Shown here piece by piece: positions 8,747-17,669 of a stretch of DNA of 64,000 nucleotides. Both the position numbers and the translations under genes were made by a program. The notes beneath the pieces are model-generated. The model was not told where the DNA came from, ran no database searches, and worked only from the letters and a program-made list of their open reading frames with translations. The stretch comes from UBA3102 sp964413055 (GTDB taxonomy: Bacteria > Bacillota > Desulfotomaculia > Desulfotomaculales > Pelotomaculaceae), in NCBI GenBank assembly GCA_964413055.1, contig CAYPRB010000004.1, forward strand, positions 124,001-188,000, in the 5' to 3' direction. Numbering within the stretch: the first letter of the stretch is position 1; every line of letters starts with the position of its first letter.

Positions 8747-9562
8747 TTATTCCTTCTCAACGGGAGCAAACATTTCTTCTTCGTTATGCACCTCGGCACG
8801 CCGTTTGGTATAAGCGCGCAGCGCGGTCAAAACTGCACCCCAACCGAAAAAGATGAACGGGGTCCACTTAAGCACATCCCAAGTGTAAGAAGGTATGGAT
8901 TTTTGTGAAACGTCTTCTTTGAAACCAATTTGTTCGAAGGGAACGTCGGAAATATACATCCACGACGTGCCGCCGTATTCTTTCTCCCCGTAGATTTTCT
9001 TGTAGTAGTTAGGATTGCTGTCGATTCTTTTCCTGGCTTCCGCCAGCAATTCTTCCCTGTCGCCGAATTGTAAGGCACCGGTAGGACAGGCGGTTACGCA
9101 CGCCGGCTCAAGACCTTCCTGCAACCGCTCATAGCAGAATTTGCATTTTTGGACGTAAGGGAAGGCTTTCTCCCATTGAAATTTAGGTACGTCGAAGGGG
9201 CAGGCAATCATGCAGTAGCGGCAACCCACGCAATAATCTTTGTTCAATACGGTGGGCTTGTATATTACCGCACCTTCTTGAGTCTTAACAAAAGCATGCG
9301 TAAAACAGGCTGATTCACAGGCAGGCTCATTGCAGTGCATGCACTGTTTTTTTACAAAGCGCCATTTGACCTGGTCGTCTTCCTCAATTACGTAGGAGTT
9401 GACCACGGTCCAGGTATCAGCATCCATTTTTCCGGGGCTGTCCCAAGTATTGCTGAAGGTCGTTTTTTTAGCGGGCAGGTCGTTCCATGTCTTGCATGCC
9501 ACCATACAGCTCCGGCAACCAATGCACCTGGTAACATCTACTAATACACCTTTTGACATCAT
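8747..9562 (-). CDS. fdhB: Formate dehydrogenase iron-sulfur subunit (FdhB/HybA-like)
   Basis: 271-residue ferredoxin-like subunit with four [4Fe-4S] cysteine sets: CIGCRSCMVAC (about residue 15), CMHCNEPACESAC, CVGCRYCMIACPFD, and CKFCYERLQEGLEPACVTACP. Near residues 225-247 a single hydrophobic segment (WTPFIFFGWGAVLTALRAY) may anchor it to the membrane, like the FdnH/HybA tail anchor. There is no signal peptide, so it would be co-exported with the Tat-bearing FdhA. GGAGGTG lies 6 nt before the ATG. It wires FdhA to the HybB-like protein. Confidence 0.93.
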   Translation of the reverse strand: MMSKGVLVDVTRCIGCRSCMVACKTWNDLPAKKTTFSNTWDSPGKMDADTWTVVNSYVIEEDDQVKWRFVKKQCMHCNEPACESACFTHAFVKTQEGAVIYKPTVLNKDYCVGCRYCMIACPFDVPKFQWEKAFPYVQKCKFCYERLQEGLEPACVTACPTGALQFGDREELLAEARKRIDSNPNYYKKIYGEKEYGGTSWMYISDVPFEQIGFKEDVSQKSIPSYTWDVLKWTPFIFFGWGAVLTALRAYTKRRAEVHNEEEMFAPVEKE

Positions 9563-9613
9563 TTCACACCTCCATTTACCGCTTATTTCCGCTCGAGACT
9601 AATGGCAAAAACC

Positions 9614-12600
9614 TTAAGCTTTTCTCACATTGCATAGAAAAGCTTTGTATTCGGGAATCCTGGTATTGGGGTCCCCGACATAAGGAGTTAAGTCGTTTGC
9701 CGTGCTGCCGGGAGCCAAACTCTGGTAGCCCCAGTGCCAGGGCAGACCCACTATTTCGACATTCGAACCGTTTACTTTCAGCGGTTTAATTATCGGCAGA
9801 ACACAAGCTTTACATTTTATTTCACCACGTGCCGAGCTTACTAACACCTCATCACCCATGTTTATTCCCAACTTGATTGCCAGGCCCGGTGATATTTCAC
9901 AGAACATTTCCGGCATTAATTCCGTCAAATTAGGACAGTTCCTGGTCACCGCGCCGCTTTGATAATGCTCGATCAAGCGGTGTGTGGTAGCGACATACGG
10001 GAAATCCGGACTGGAAGCATGCGCGAACTTGGCAAAATCCCCTTTAAACTTGGCAGCCAAGGGATTATTCTGCTGTTTGCTCATGATGTTTTGCACCGGG
10101 CTTTCCAGGGGTTCATAGTGTTCCGGTAAAGGCCCGTCCACCATGCCGACAGGTGCATAAACGCGCCCCACTTGCTCGGCGGTCATGATGAAGGGAGTGG
10201 CGGCCGATACTTGCGGCGGTATAGGTTGATCTCCCGATTTGTAACCAAAATCCGGCACGTCGTTATTGATCCATTTGCTTCCGTCCCAGGTCACCAGGGT
10301 TCTTTGCGGATCCCACGGTTTGCCGGACGGGTCGGCCGAGCAGCGGTTGTAAACAATCCGCCGGTTTAAGGGCCAGGCGAACGACCAGTTCGGGAAAAGC
10401 CCCAGACCGCTTGGATCTTCCGTGCTGCGCCGCTTGCAGGCGGGCACTTTCAGTTCCGGGTCGACGTACATGTATCCGGTGTAGATCCAGATACCGCAAG
10501 CGGTAGAACCGTCGTCTTTAAGCTTGCCGAAGGAATCCAGCACGGTACCGTCGGATATCACGTAGCCGTTCATCTCATTGGCGACTTTATTAATATCCGG
10601 CTCCTCGTGCCCTTCGATATCATAATCCCAGGGCATTTTCAATATTGGATCAGTAAATTTACCGCCGCTTTGGTATTCCTTGCGGATGGCTTTCATCAGA
10701 CGGTCGGCAATCCAGAGGTCGCTTTTGGCATCTTTAGGCGGTTTCACAGCTTCCCAGCGCCACTGAATCCAGCGGGAGCTGTTGGCCACAGACCCTTCTT
10801 TTTCGTATGAAAAGGCCGTTGGCAGCAGAAAAACTTCCGTCTTGATGTCGGCGGGATTTACTCCCGGACGCTTCCAGAAAGACACGGTCTCGGTTTCAAA
10901 CAGGTCAATACCCACCATCCAGTCCAGGTTTTCCAGGGCCTTGCGCTCCAAGGCAGATGCGGGACCGCCTACCGCCGGGTTTTGTCCCCAGGCAAAAAAG
11001 CCCTTAATTTTTCCTTCGTACATGGCTTCGAAAAAGGCCAGGTGGGAATGGTCGCCGCCGGTATGCTTGGGCAGCCAATCGAAACAAAAATCGTTGGCAC
11101 TGGTGGCGTGCTCCCCGTAGAAGGCTTTCAAAAGGCTGATGAAAAACTTGGGGGTGTTACTCCAGTAGCCCGTGGCGGGTGTTTCTTTTTCCAAGTAGTC
11201 TTGCAAGTTGGCATGTTTGGCTGCGTTCGTCATTTTCAGATAGCCGGGCAGCAGGTGGTACAGCATGGCCATGTCCGTGGACCCCTGGACGTTGGATTCG
11301 CCGCGCTGAGCGTTTACCCCGCCGCCGGCAATGCCGATATTGCCCAGCAGCAATTGCAGCATGGCTACGGAGCGCACGTTTTGGCCCCCGTAACTGTGCT
11401 GGGTGATGCCCATGGCATAAACCAAATTACCTGCCTTGCCGGGTTTGCCGGTGGAGCAATACAACTCGCAGACTTTTTGGTAAATGTCTTCGGGGGTACC
11501 GGTAATTTTACTTACCGTTTTAATATCATAACGTGCTACGTGTTTTTTCAGAATCTGAAATACGCAGTTAGGATCTTGCAACGTCGGGTCTTTTCTCACA
11601 CTGGCTCCGTTCATTTGGTACTGCCAGGATTGACCATCGTAGCTGAACTTGTCATCTTTTTCAACTAACCCGGTAAAAACACCGTCCTTAACGGTAAAAT
11701 CCGGGTTGATTAAGTAAGATGCGTTGGTATAATTAACCACGTATTCATGATGGTAAAGGTTATTTTGAATAGCATAATTCATTAAACCTAAAATAAATGC
11801 AATATCAGTCCCCGGACGCAAGGGAGCGTATAAATCCGCTTTAGCTGCCGACTTGGTAAACCTCGGGTCGACACAAATGATTTTCGCACCTCTTTTTGCT
11901 TTGGCTATCCCCATGTGGCGCATGGCCATGGGATGGTTTTCCGCGGGGTTGGCTCCGATGATTATAAATACGTCACTATTCTGGTAATCTGTAAAAGAAT
12001 TGGTCATACAGCCTCTACCGAATGTGTTGGCCAGACCGGCCACCGTGGTAGAGTGTCAGAGACGGGCGTGGTGATCTATATTTACGACACCCAGTGCCCG
12101 CATGAGCTTGTGCATTAAGTAGTTTTCCTCATTATCGATGGATGCACTGCCTAGATGGGCAATAGCCTGGGTCCGGTTGACCGTAACCCCGTTTTCGTCT
12201 TTTTCCTCAAAAGTTTCGTCACGTGTTTTCTTGACCCTTTTGGCAATTTCGGACAGGGTCCAGTTCCAGTCTTTTTTCTCCCATTTGTCGCTGCCGGGTG
12301 CGCGGTAAAGCACTTCCGTCAACCTTTGTTTGTTTGCCTCCCTTTGACGCCGCGGATTAACTACGGTATTGGCGTCTCCAATGGCGATTCCCTTGCAGCA
12401 CATGGTTCCTTCGTTATTGGGATTGTCCGGATCACCTTCAATATTTATTACTCTATCTCCTTCGGAGTATACAATGAGGCCGCATCCGCAACCACAAAAA
12501 GCACAAACAGAAGGGGTTTCCTTGGCTTTTTTTATTTTTAACGGACCTACGTCAAAAGTAGGTAAATCACCTGCTGCCGTACTTGCCATGGCCGGTGCAG

Positions 12601-12682
12601 CTGTTGCCCCTTCCAATACTGCGGTTCCGGCGGCTCCTAAACCCAGGTACTTTAGAAAGTCGCGACGATTAAGTTTACGCAT
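9614..12682 (-). CDS. fdhA: Selenocysteine-containing formate dehydrogenase catalytic subunit, Tat-exported
   Basis: Molybdenum/tungsten bis-MGD enzyme oxidising formate to CO2, about 1022 residues when the in-frame TGA at 12056-12058 (codon 209) is read as selenocysteine. The context HHARL-U-HSTTVAG matches the FdnG/FdhF active site (R-V-U-H), and the frame continues uninterrupted for 809 further codons. The N-terminus has a Tat motif (RRDFLKYLG), followed by a [4Fe-4S] set CAFCGCGCG...CCKG. Later motifs include GRGCMTNSF, GANPAENHPM and the C-terminal molybdopterin-dinucleotide domain (ISPGLAIKLGINMGDEVLV). A conventional annotator would split it into two genes. selA/selB/selC must lie elsewhere. 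Confidence 0.96.
12013..12053 (-). promoter_or_regulatory. SECIS element directing selenocysteine insertion in fdhA
   Basis: It begins 2 nt after the UGA on the minus strand. A 7-bp outer stem CTCTACC (12053-12047) pairs with GGTAGAG (12019-12013). Inside is GTGGCC-GGTCT-GGCCAAC, a G/C stem with loop GGUCU, the same apical loop sequence that SelB recognises in the E. coli fdhF SECIS. The bulged geometry and distance from UGA fit bacterial SECIS rules. Confidence 0.88.
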
Positions 12683-12802
12683 TAAGACACTTAACCCCCC
12701 TTTACTTTAAACCCTGATCTTCCTTTCATAGAATAATTATTATCTATTATGTTAGGCTGTCATTCCCCCTTTCAATAACAAAAATAGTTGTTGTTAATTA
12801 AC

Positions 12803-13585
12803 TTAACAACTATCTGAAGTCTGAGCCTCAGACATTTCAGCTGCTTCCTGCCGTTTTTTCTTGCGGGCGATTCTCCGCTCGACTATTTTTACGATCCAGG
12901 CACTCATTTCATAAATCAGGTACATGGGACCGCTTACAGCTAAACAAGTAATGATATCCGGTGTGGGTGTCAGTACTGCCGCCAGGACCACTATGCCGAA
13001 TATAGCGTAACGCCGGTTTTGCGCCATAAAACGATAAGAAATAAGTTCCATTTTAGCCAGAAAATAACTGACCAGCGGAAACTCGAAAACAATGCCGAAA
13101 GGCAGGAGAAAAGTAATCGTAAAAGCAATATATTTGTCAATGGTCAGCAGCGGTATCAACTCGGGACCGGCAAAACGCAATAAAAACATAATGCCTAAAC
13201 GGTATACACCGAAAAAGGCAAAAATTACTCCCCCGATAAAACTAAAAAATGAAACTATAACAAAGAAAGTAAAATATATCCGTTCATTTTTTTTTAGGGC
13301 AGGAATAATAAAACTCCATACCTGCCATAAAATAACCGGGAGGGCGGCCAGGAAACCGACAAATAACGAGAGCTTAATTTTAACTAGAATAGCTTCGGTA
13401 ACACCGGTAAAATATATTTTATTACCGGTGTTTTTTAATGGCTCCAATAGTACAGCTAAGATCTGATCGATAAAAAAATATGCACCAATAGCAAAAACAA
13501 TTGTTCCGATTATGGAAACAATTAAAACTTTGCGCAGTTCTTCCAGGTGTTCAATTATGGACATTTCATCGGTTTTTTTAGCCAA
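12803..13585 (-). CDS. tatC: Twin-arginine translocase subunit TatC, fdh-linked
   Basis: Receptor subunit of the Tat export pathway, 260 residues with six predicted membrane helices. Hallmarks: IEHLEELRKVLIVSI at the N-terminus, FxGVTEA-type loop, and the third-fourth helix region FGVYRLGIMFLLRF with LPFGIVFEFPLV. It lies between tatA and fdhA in the same direction; the 120 nt before fdhA contain no clear terminator. Its job is presumably export of the folded FdhA-FdhB pair, though it may serve other Tat substrates. Confidence 0.95.
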   Translation of the reverse strand: MAKKTDEMSIIEHLEELRKVLIVSIIGTIVFAIGAYFFIDQILAVLLEPLKNTGNKIYFTGVTEAILVKIKLSLFVGFLAALPVILWQVWSFIIPALKKNERIYFTFFVIVSFFSFIGGVIFAFFGVYRLGIMFLLRFAGPELIPLLTIDKYIAFTITFLLPFGIVFEFPLVSYFLAKMELISYRFMAQNRRYAIFGIVVLAAVLTPTPDIITCLAVSGPMYLIYEMSAWIVKIVERRIARKKKRQEAAEMSEAQTSDSC

Positions 13586-13685
13586 TGTTTTTCTTCCCTC
13601 GCCAGAAATTATACCGCTTTGAATAATACGTCATGGCCCTTGAACCGTTTGTGAATTCAGTAATTTAATCCGGTAACCGGTACTA

Positions 13686-13910
13686 CTATTTAACTTTAGC
13701 AGCGTTAATTAAGTTTTGTTCTTTCTGTTCCTCTTTGTTGTTTTCGTTTTCATTGGTTTCAATATCATTCATAATTTCTTTTGACGAACTGCGGAATTCC
13801 TTGATGGTTTTACCCACTGCCTTACCGAGATCCGGCAGTTTGCCCGGCCCGAAGATAACAAGTGCCAATACTAAAATTAGTATTAATTCCATTGCGCCGA
13901 TATGTGGCAT
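13686..13910 (-). CDS. tatA: Sec-independent translocase subunit TatA (fdh operon copy)
   Basis: 74-residue TatA with membrane helix MELILILVLALVIFGPGKLPDLGKAVGK and an acidic tail (NDIETNENENNKEEQ). The ATG at 13910 is preferred over a GTG 12 nt upstream because AGAAAGGAG gives better spacing to it. Its helix is almost identical to that of the tatA at 7162-7422 (LILILVLALVIFGP in both), while the tails differ, so the two look like paralogues flanking the operon. It lies 100 nt before tatC. Confidence 0.93.
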   Translation of the reverse strand: MPHIGAMELILILVLALVIFGPGKLPDLGKAVGKTIKEFRSSSKEIMNDIETNENENNKEEQKEQNLINAAKVK

Positions 13911-13978
13911 AAAAAAACACACTCCTTTCTACATTTAGAAATACGACGTGGTAACTCGAAAATCCTGCCTGCAGGCGG

Positions 13979-14794
13979 CTATTTTTCACTGTTATTTAAC
14001 GCCAGGTCAGATTTTTGGTTGGAATAACCCTCCCGCATGGCAATAAAATCAAGCTGCACGGTATTGATGTCCTCCCAGAGCAGGTCTACTACTTTACTTC
14101 CGGCACTGGCTTCGTCCACCGTTTTAAGATAACCCCGGCATTTTTCGCAAAAATATACCCGGTATTTATCGATTCCTTCCAAAGTAAAAAATTGCGACTC
14201 ATTATGCAAACAATACGGGCAACCTAAACGATTGAAACGCCATTTTGTCTCGCACCACCCGCATGAAAGATAGCGCTTGCCCTCTTCTTTTTCCAGCAGG
14301 GCCATATTGGGGTAACTTCCGCACACCGGACAGAATCCTTGCAGCCATTCTTCGAGGTTGTATAAGGTAGACATGTATTTTCCATAGGCGCGCATAAACG
14401 GTTTTACCGAGTAATTACGCATAAAATTAAAAATATCCTGGTTGACATCTTCATTAAAGTAGTAGGTGAAGCTGCTACCGGGAATAATTGCTTTAGAAAC
14501 AAATGCTTTTTTCTCAGAAGTTTCATCGGGCAAAAGGTTAATTATTTTAGTGATTTCAGCGGTCAAATCGGGTTGATATTTTTGGATAATTTCGGATATT
14601 TGCCTTATAATGATAAAAAAATCTTCGTATTTAACTACTGGAGGGCTGATATTGATTAAAGGAACCGCATTTTTCCGGCATTTTTCAATAACTTCCGGTT
14701 CGGGGGGTTGAAACACAATAGAATTTTCAGATAACGCGGTGTTTATTAACTCTTTATAAAAACTATCCATTTGTTGTTGAGAAGTTTCTTTCAT
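13979..14794 (-). CDS. fdhE: Formate dehydrogenase accessory protein FdhE
   Basis: 271-residue cytosolic maturation factor for exported formate dehydrogenases; E. coli FdhE binds the catalytic subunit and iron. Four cysteine pairs occur in the C-terminal half: CPVCGSYP, CGWCETKW, CPYCLHNE and CEKCRGY, the rubredoxin-like sites of the family. First gene of the minus-strand operon, with a consensus promoter at 14841-14869. The ribosome site before the ATG is weak (GTGGGATAAC). Confidence 0.93.
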   Translation of the reverse strand: MKETSQQQMDSFYKELINTALSENSIVFQPPEPEVIEKCRKNAVPLINISPPVVKYEDFFIIIRQISEIIQKYQPDLTAEITKIINLLPDETSEKKAFVSKAIIPGSSFTYYFNEDVNQDIFNFMRNYSVKPFMRAYGKYMSTLYNLEEWLQGFCPVCGSYPNMALLEKEEGKRYLSCGWCETKWRFNRLGCPYCLHNESQFFTLEGIDKYRVYFCEKCRGYLKTVDEASAGSKVVDLLWEDINTVQLDFIAMREGYSNQKSDLALNNSEK

Positions 14795-14840
14795 TGTTAT
14801 CCCACTTTCTATTCTATATTAATTAATAGATTATTGCTTA

Positions 14841-14869
14841 ATTATATTTTTTTTATTTTTGAAAGTCAA
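14841..14869 (-). promoter_or_regulatory. Promoter of the fdh operon
   Basis: On the minus strand TTGACT (14869-14864), 17-nt spacer, TATAAT (14846-14841). About 45 nt upstream of fdhE. A second TTGACT lies 13 bp further upstream, at 14882-14877, because of a tandem repeat. Confidence 0.8.
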
Positions 14870-14888
14870 CAATATAAGTCAACAATAT
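14863..14888. repeat. Perfect 13-bp tandem repeat over the fdh promoter -35 region
   Basis: AAGTCAACAATAT occurs at 14863-14875 and again at 14876-14888, head to tail without gap, and each copy contains a minus-strand -35 hexamer. Confidence 0.9.
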
Positions 14889-15023
14889 AATGCAATTAGT
14901 TTTGTGTTAATATTTTTGGTTTTAGATAAAATATTTCGGGTTTTAAAAAGCCATAAGCAGGGATTGGCAGAAGGGTAAAGAAACGTATATTAAGGAATTT
15001 TTGAGATTGTTAAGGAGCATAAG

Positions 15024-15815
15024 GTGGATATTTCAAATTTAACTATCGCTGAGATTAAAAAAATTGCCTGCACTGCCGGTTTCCTGAAAGAAGATTTTAG
15101 GCACGCGCTTTTAATGGACCGGCGGGCCGGGGTGCGGGAAATATATCACCGGTTGCAGCGCTTGGAAAGCATTAAAGTGGCGGAGATAAAACGCCTGGAA
15201 AAAATGTATCATCATGAAAAAGATTTGACCGCAAAGGGATATCAACCGGTGGCCGGAGTTGACGAGGCGGGCCGGGGCCCGCTGGCCGGACCCGTGTATG
15301 CTGCCGCCGTAATTTTACCCGTAGGACTTAAAATAGTTGGTTTGAATGATTCCAAGAAACTGGGCGCTGCCAAGAGAGAAGTGCTGGCGGAACAAATTAA
15401 AAAGTCCGCCTTGGCCTGGGCGGTGGGTGTTTCCACGACCGAAGAAATTAACCGTGATAACATTCATTGGGCAAGCCTGACGGCCATGCGCAGGGCCGTC
15501 AGGAAGTTAAAGCCAAAACCCGCTTACGTTTTGGTAGACGGTTACCGTATAGACCGGCTTGCTATTCCCCAGCTACCGCTGGTGGGAGGGGACGGCTTGA
15601 GTGCCTCTATAGCGGCGGCGTCAATTTTGGCCAAGGTCAGCAGGGACGGTATCATGGATTACTACCACCGGATTTATCCTCCATACGGGTTTGACCGGCA
15701 TAAAGGTTATGCCACCGCGGAGCACTTGCGAGCGTTGACTGCCTTCGGGCCCTGTCCGCTGCACCGTACCGGTTACCGTCCGGTAAAAGATTGTCTGGCT
15801 GGGCCGGGTACGTAG
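15024..15815 (+). CDS. rnhB: Ribonuclease HII
   Basis: Removes RNA from RNA:DNA hybrids and single misincorporated ribonucleotides. 263 residues, with the roughly 70-residue N-terminal extension usual in Firmicute RnhB. Catalytic motifs: GVDEAGRGPLAGPVYAAAV, NDSKKL, VLVDG, and GDGLSASIAAASILAKVSRD; then YGFDRHKGYATAEH. The GTG start at 15024 follows AAGGAG by 7 nt. It precedes yraN; in related genomes it follows rbgA directly, so the fdh operon has been inserted between them or the order rearranged. Confidence 0.97.
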   Translation: MDISNLTIAEIKKIACTAGFLKEDFRHALLMDRRAGVREIYHRLQRLESIKVAEIKRLEKMYHHEKDLTAKGYQPVAGVDEAGRGPLAGPVYAAAVILPVGLKIVGLNDSKKLGAAKREVLAEQIKKSALAWAVGVSTTEEINRDNIHWASLTAMRRAVRKLKPKPAYVLVDGYRIDRLAIPQLPLVGGDGLSASIAAASILAKVSRDGIMDYYHRIYPPYGFDRHKGYATAEHLRALTAFGPCPLHRTGYRPVKDCLAGPGT

Positions 15816-15833
15816 TAATAAGTTCAGTAATAT

Positions 15834-16208
15834 GTGGTGAGGAATATGACCATCAGGCGCAAGCAATTGGGCCGGTGCGGGGAAGAGGCCGCAGCGCGCT
15901 ATCTTGAAGCAAACGGTTGCCGGGAGGTGCACCGGAACTATTGTTGCCGGATAGGTGAAATAGATCTGATAGTCCGCGACGGTGATACGCTGGTTTTTGT
16001 TGAAGTACGTTCCCGGAGCAGCAATAATTACGGTTCGGCCCTGGAAAGCGTAACCCTACGTAAACAAGTAAAACTCAGGCAACTTGCCTGGCAATATTTA
16101 AAAGCTCATGCCCTGACCGGTGAAAACTGCCGTTTTGACGTGGTCGCGGTTTTATTTAGCCGAGACGGTAAAGTAAGAAAAATCGAACACGTTGAGAACG
16201 CTTTTTAA
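15834..16208 (+). CDS. yraN: YraN/UPF0102 family endonuclease-like protein
   Basis: 124-residue member of the YraN family with a restriction-endonuclease-like fold. Motifs: GRCGEEAAARYLEANG, then GEIDLIVRDGDTLVFVEVRSRSS, which contains the E-D...E-x-K-like active-site pattern (here EVR), and the C-terminal CRFDVVAV. Function in bacteria is not settled. It follows rnhB after 18 nt. The start could be the GTG at 15834 or the ATG at 15846. A weak terminator-like CCGGTAA...TTACCCGG hairpin follows. Confidence 0.93.
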   Translation: MVRNMTIRRKQLGRCGEEAAARYLEANGCREVHRNYCCRIGEIDLIVRDGDTLVFVEVRSRSSNNYGSALESVTLRKQVKLRQLAWQYLKAHALTGENCRFDVVAVLFSRDGKVRKIEHVENAF

Positions 16209-16271
16209 AGCCGGTAATTGCTTTTTACCCGGTTTTATTTTATAATTAAAAAAAATAATCGGAGGTATTTT

Positions 16272-16457
16272 ATGCCAATTGTCAACATTCAACTGCTGGA
16301 AGGTAGAAGCGTGCAGCAAAAAGCTGAAATATCCAGAGTTATTACCGATGCCCTGGTGGAAATAGGCGGGGCCGAACGGAACGCGGTGCTGGTGATTTTC
16401 AGTGATATTGAAAAGTCGGATTTGGCCAAAGGCGGAAAACTGGTTTCTGAAGTATAA
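16272..16457 (+). CDS. 4-oxalocrotonate tautomerase family protein
   Basis: 61-residue tautomerase-superfamily protein. After Met removal the N-terminus is Pro-1 (PIVNIQLLEGRSVQQKAEI), the catalytic base of the family, followed by the canonical beta-alpha-beta unit. GGAGGT at 16261-16266 fixes the ATG at 16272. Substrate unknown; the usual role is enol-keto tautomerisation in aromatic catabolism, and the genomic context does not narrow it. A strong terminator follows at 16518-16548. Confidence 0.85.
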   Translation: MPIVNIQLLEGRSVQQKAEISRVITDALVEIGGAERNAVLVIFSDIEKSDLAKGGKLVSEV

Positions 16458-16517
16458 GGATTAAATGAGAGTAACGGGTTGTTGGGGTTCAGGTGAAAGA
16501 GCAAAACAAAGGGTTTT

Positions 16518-16548
16518 AAAAGCTGTTGGCTTTGGCTGGCAGCTTTTT
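16518..16548 (+). terminator. Intrinsic terminator, insertion target of the group II intron
   Basis: A 13-bp stem pairs 16518-16530 with 16535-16547 (outer AAAAGCTG / CAGCTTTT, with G-U pairs inside), ending in TTTTT. The group II intron begins 4 nt after it (GTGCG at 16552). Confidence 0.85.
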
Positions 16549-16551
16549 GAT

Positions 16552-17561
16552 GTGCGCCCGGGGCTTGGGCGCAGTCTAACGGGTAAAGTCCCGAGTGTGG
16601 GTTGATAGTGCCAAACACATAGCTTAAGGCAAGGGTGTCCATCGTGAGATGGAATCTGAAGGAAGCCGGCAGCAAACTTCTGGCCTGACGAACAGAAACC
16701 ACATCAGGCATATGTAGGCTGGGTAAGGTTGCATTACAAACCGAAGCCCCAAACTATCCGGAAGCCTACGGTGTAAATGTGGCAGGTAGATGGAAGGAAA
16801 GACTGCGTTCTTACCCGGGGAGGTCTCATGGACGTGGGGAGATGGACCTCGAACCACGGTTAAAATAAGATTTGTCATGAGAAGTCAGCCGAAGCCATAG
16901 TACCAGGTGTAGTCGACGACACCGGGGAAGGGCTGAACCTTAGGAGGTGATAGTAAAATGAATGTTACCAATAAAGGAGCGAAGTGCAGCCAACTTCCGG
17001 CAGGCGAAAGCCCGGGGGGCTCACCGCAGAAGAATAGTGCGGAACACGAAGGATATGCGGGAGTGCACAGTCCTCTGTGGATAACTGAAAACAACATCAC
17101 CGACGCCAGCTTGTCAAAGGAGCGACTGCTCGAGGAAATATTGGACAGAGACAATATGAACGGAGCGTTTAAAAGAGTGAAATCCAAATAAAGGTTCTCA
17201 CGGAGTCGATGGGATGGGAGTAGATGAACTTCTACAATATCTCAAAGAAAACGGAGAACAACTCAGACAGTCAATCCTGGACGGCAAATACCGTCCAAAC
17301 CCAGTCCGAAGGGTAGAAATACCCAAGGAGGACGGAAAGAAGAAAAGAAACCTAGGAATACCTACAGTGGTAGACCGAGTAGTACAACAGGCAATAGCCC
17401 AAGTACTAACGCCGATATACGAAAGACAGTTTCTAGAAGAAAGCTTCGGGTTCCGACCCGGACGCAGTGCCCACCAAGCAATTAGGAAATGTCAAGAGTA
17501 CATTGTGCACGAGTGGTGTGGGAGGTCGGCTAATCAAATAATGATTAGCCTCCTGCCCGAT
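16552..17561 (+). mobile_element. Group II intron, internally deleted (about 1.0 kb)
   Basis: 5' end GTGCGCCCGGGGC with the ribozyme-like domain I (GTCTAACGGGTAAAGTCCCG, GAGTGTGGGTTG) and a further 400 nt of structured non-coding sequence. It holds a broken reverse transcriptase reading frame, and a 3' end with GTGGTGTGGGAGG, the domain VI-like hairpin GGCTAATCA / TGATTAGCC (17528-17550) and TCCTGCCCGAT. Sequence between the RT fragment and the 3' strand of domain V is missing, including most of the RT gene and the 5' half of domain V, so it should be unable to splice or move. Placement just behind a terminator hairpin is typical of class C introns; class assignment is inference. Confidence 0.85.
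16958..17504 (+). pseudogene. ltrA: Group II intron reverse transcriptase (LtrA-like), frameshifted and truncated
   Basis: N-terminal RT fragment. The first frame (from ATG 16958, after AGGAGGTGATAG) runs to AFKRVKSK and stops at 17189-17191. The second frame resumes with GSHGVDGMGVDELLQYLKEN and continues through RRVEIPKEDGKKKRNLGIPT, VVQQAIAQVLTPIYE and ESFGFRPGRSAHQAI (RT blocks 0-2). One extra A in the AAA at 17185-17187 explains the shift, since family members read VKSNKGSHGVDG. Homology stops at KCQEYI (17504): the YADD catalytic block, maturase and endonuclease domains are gone, replaced by the intron 3' end. Confidence 0.9.
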
Positions 17562-17669
17562 TATTAACTGACGACCAATAACCGACTGATTAATTTTTGT
17601 TCGTTTTTTGAGAGGAATAATGATAAAAAAGGAGAATAATATAGTAAATTTAAACAGATATAGAATATA

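Noticed and set aside
12056..12058. fdhA as a nonsense-mutated pseudogene
   Set aside because: The TGA sits at the catalytic selenocysteine position of the family and is followed by a good SECIS hairpin; no other lesions are present.
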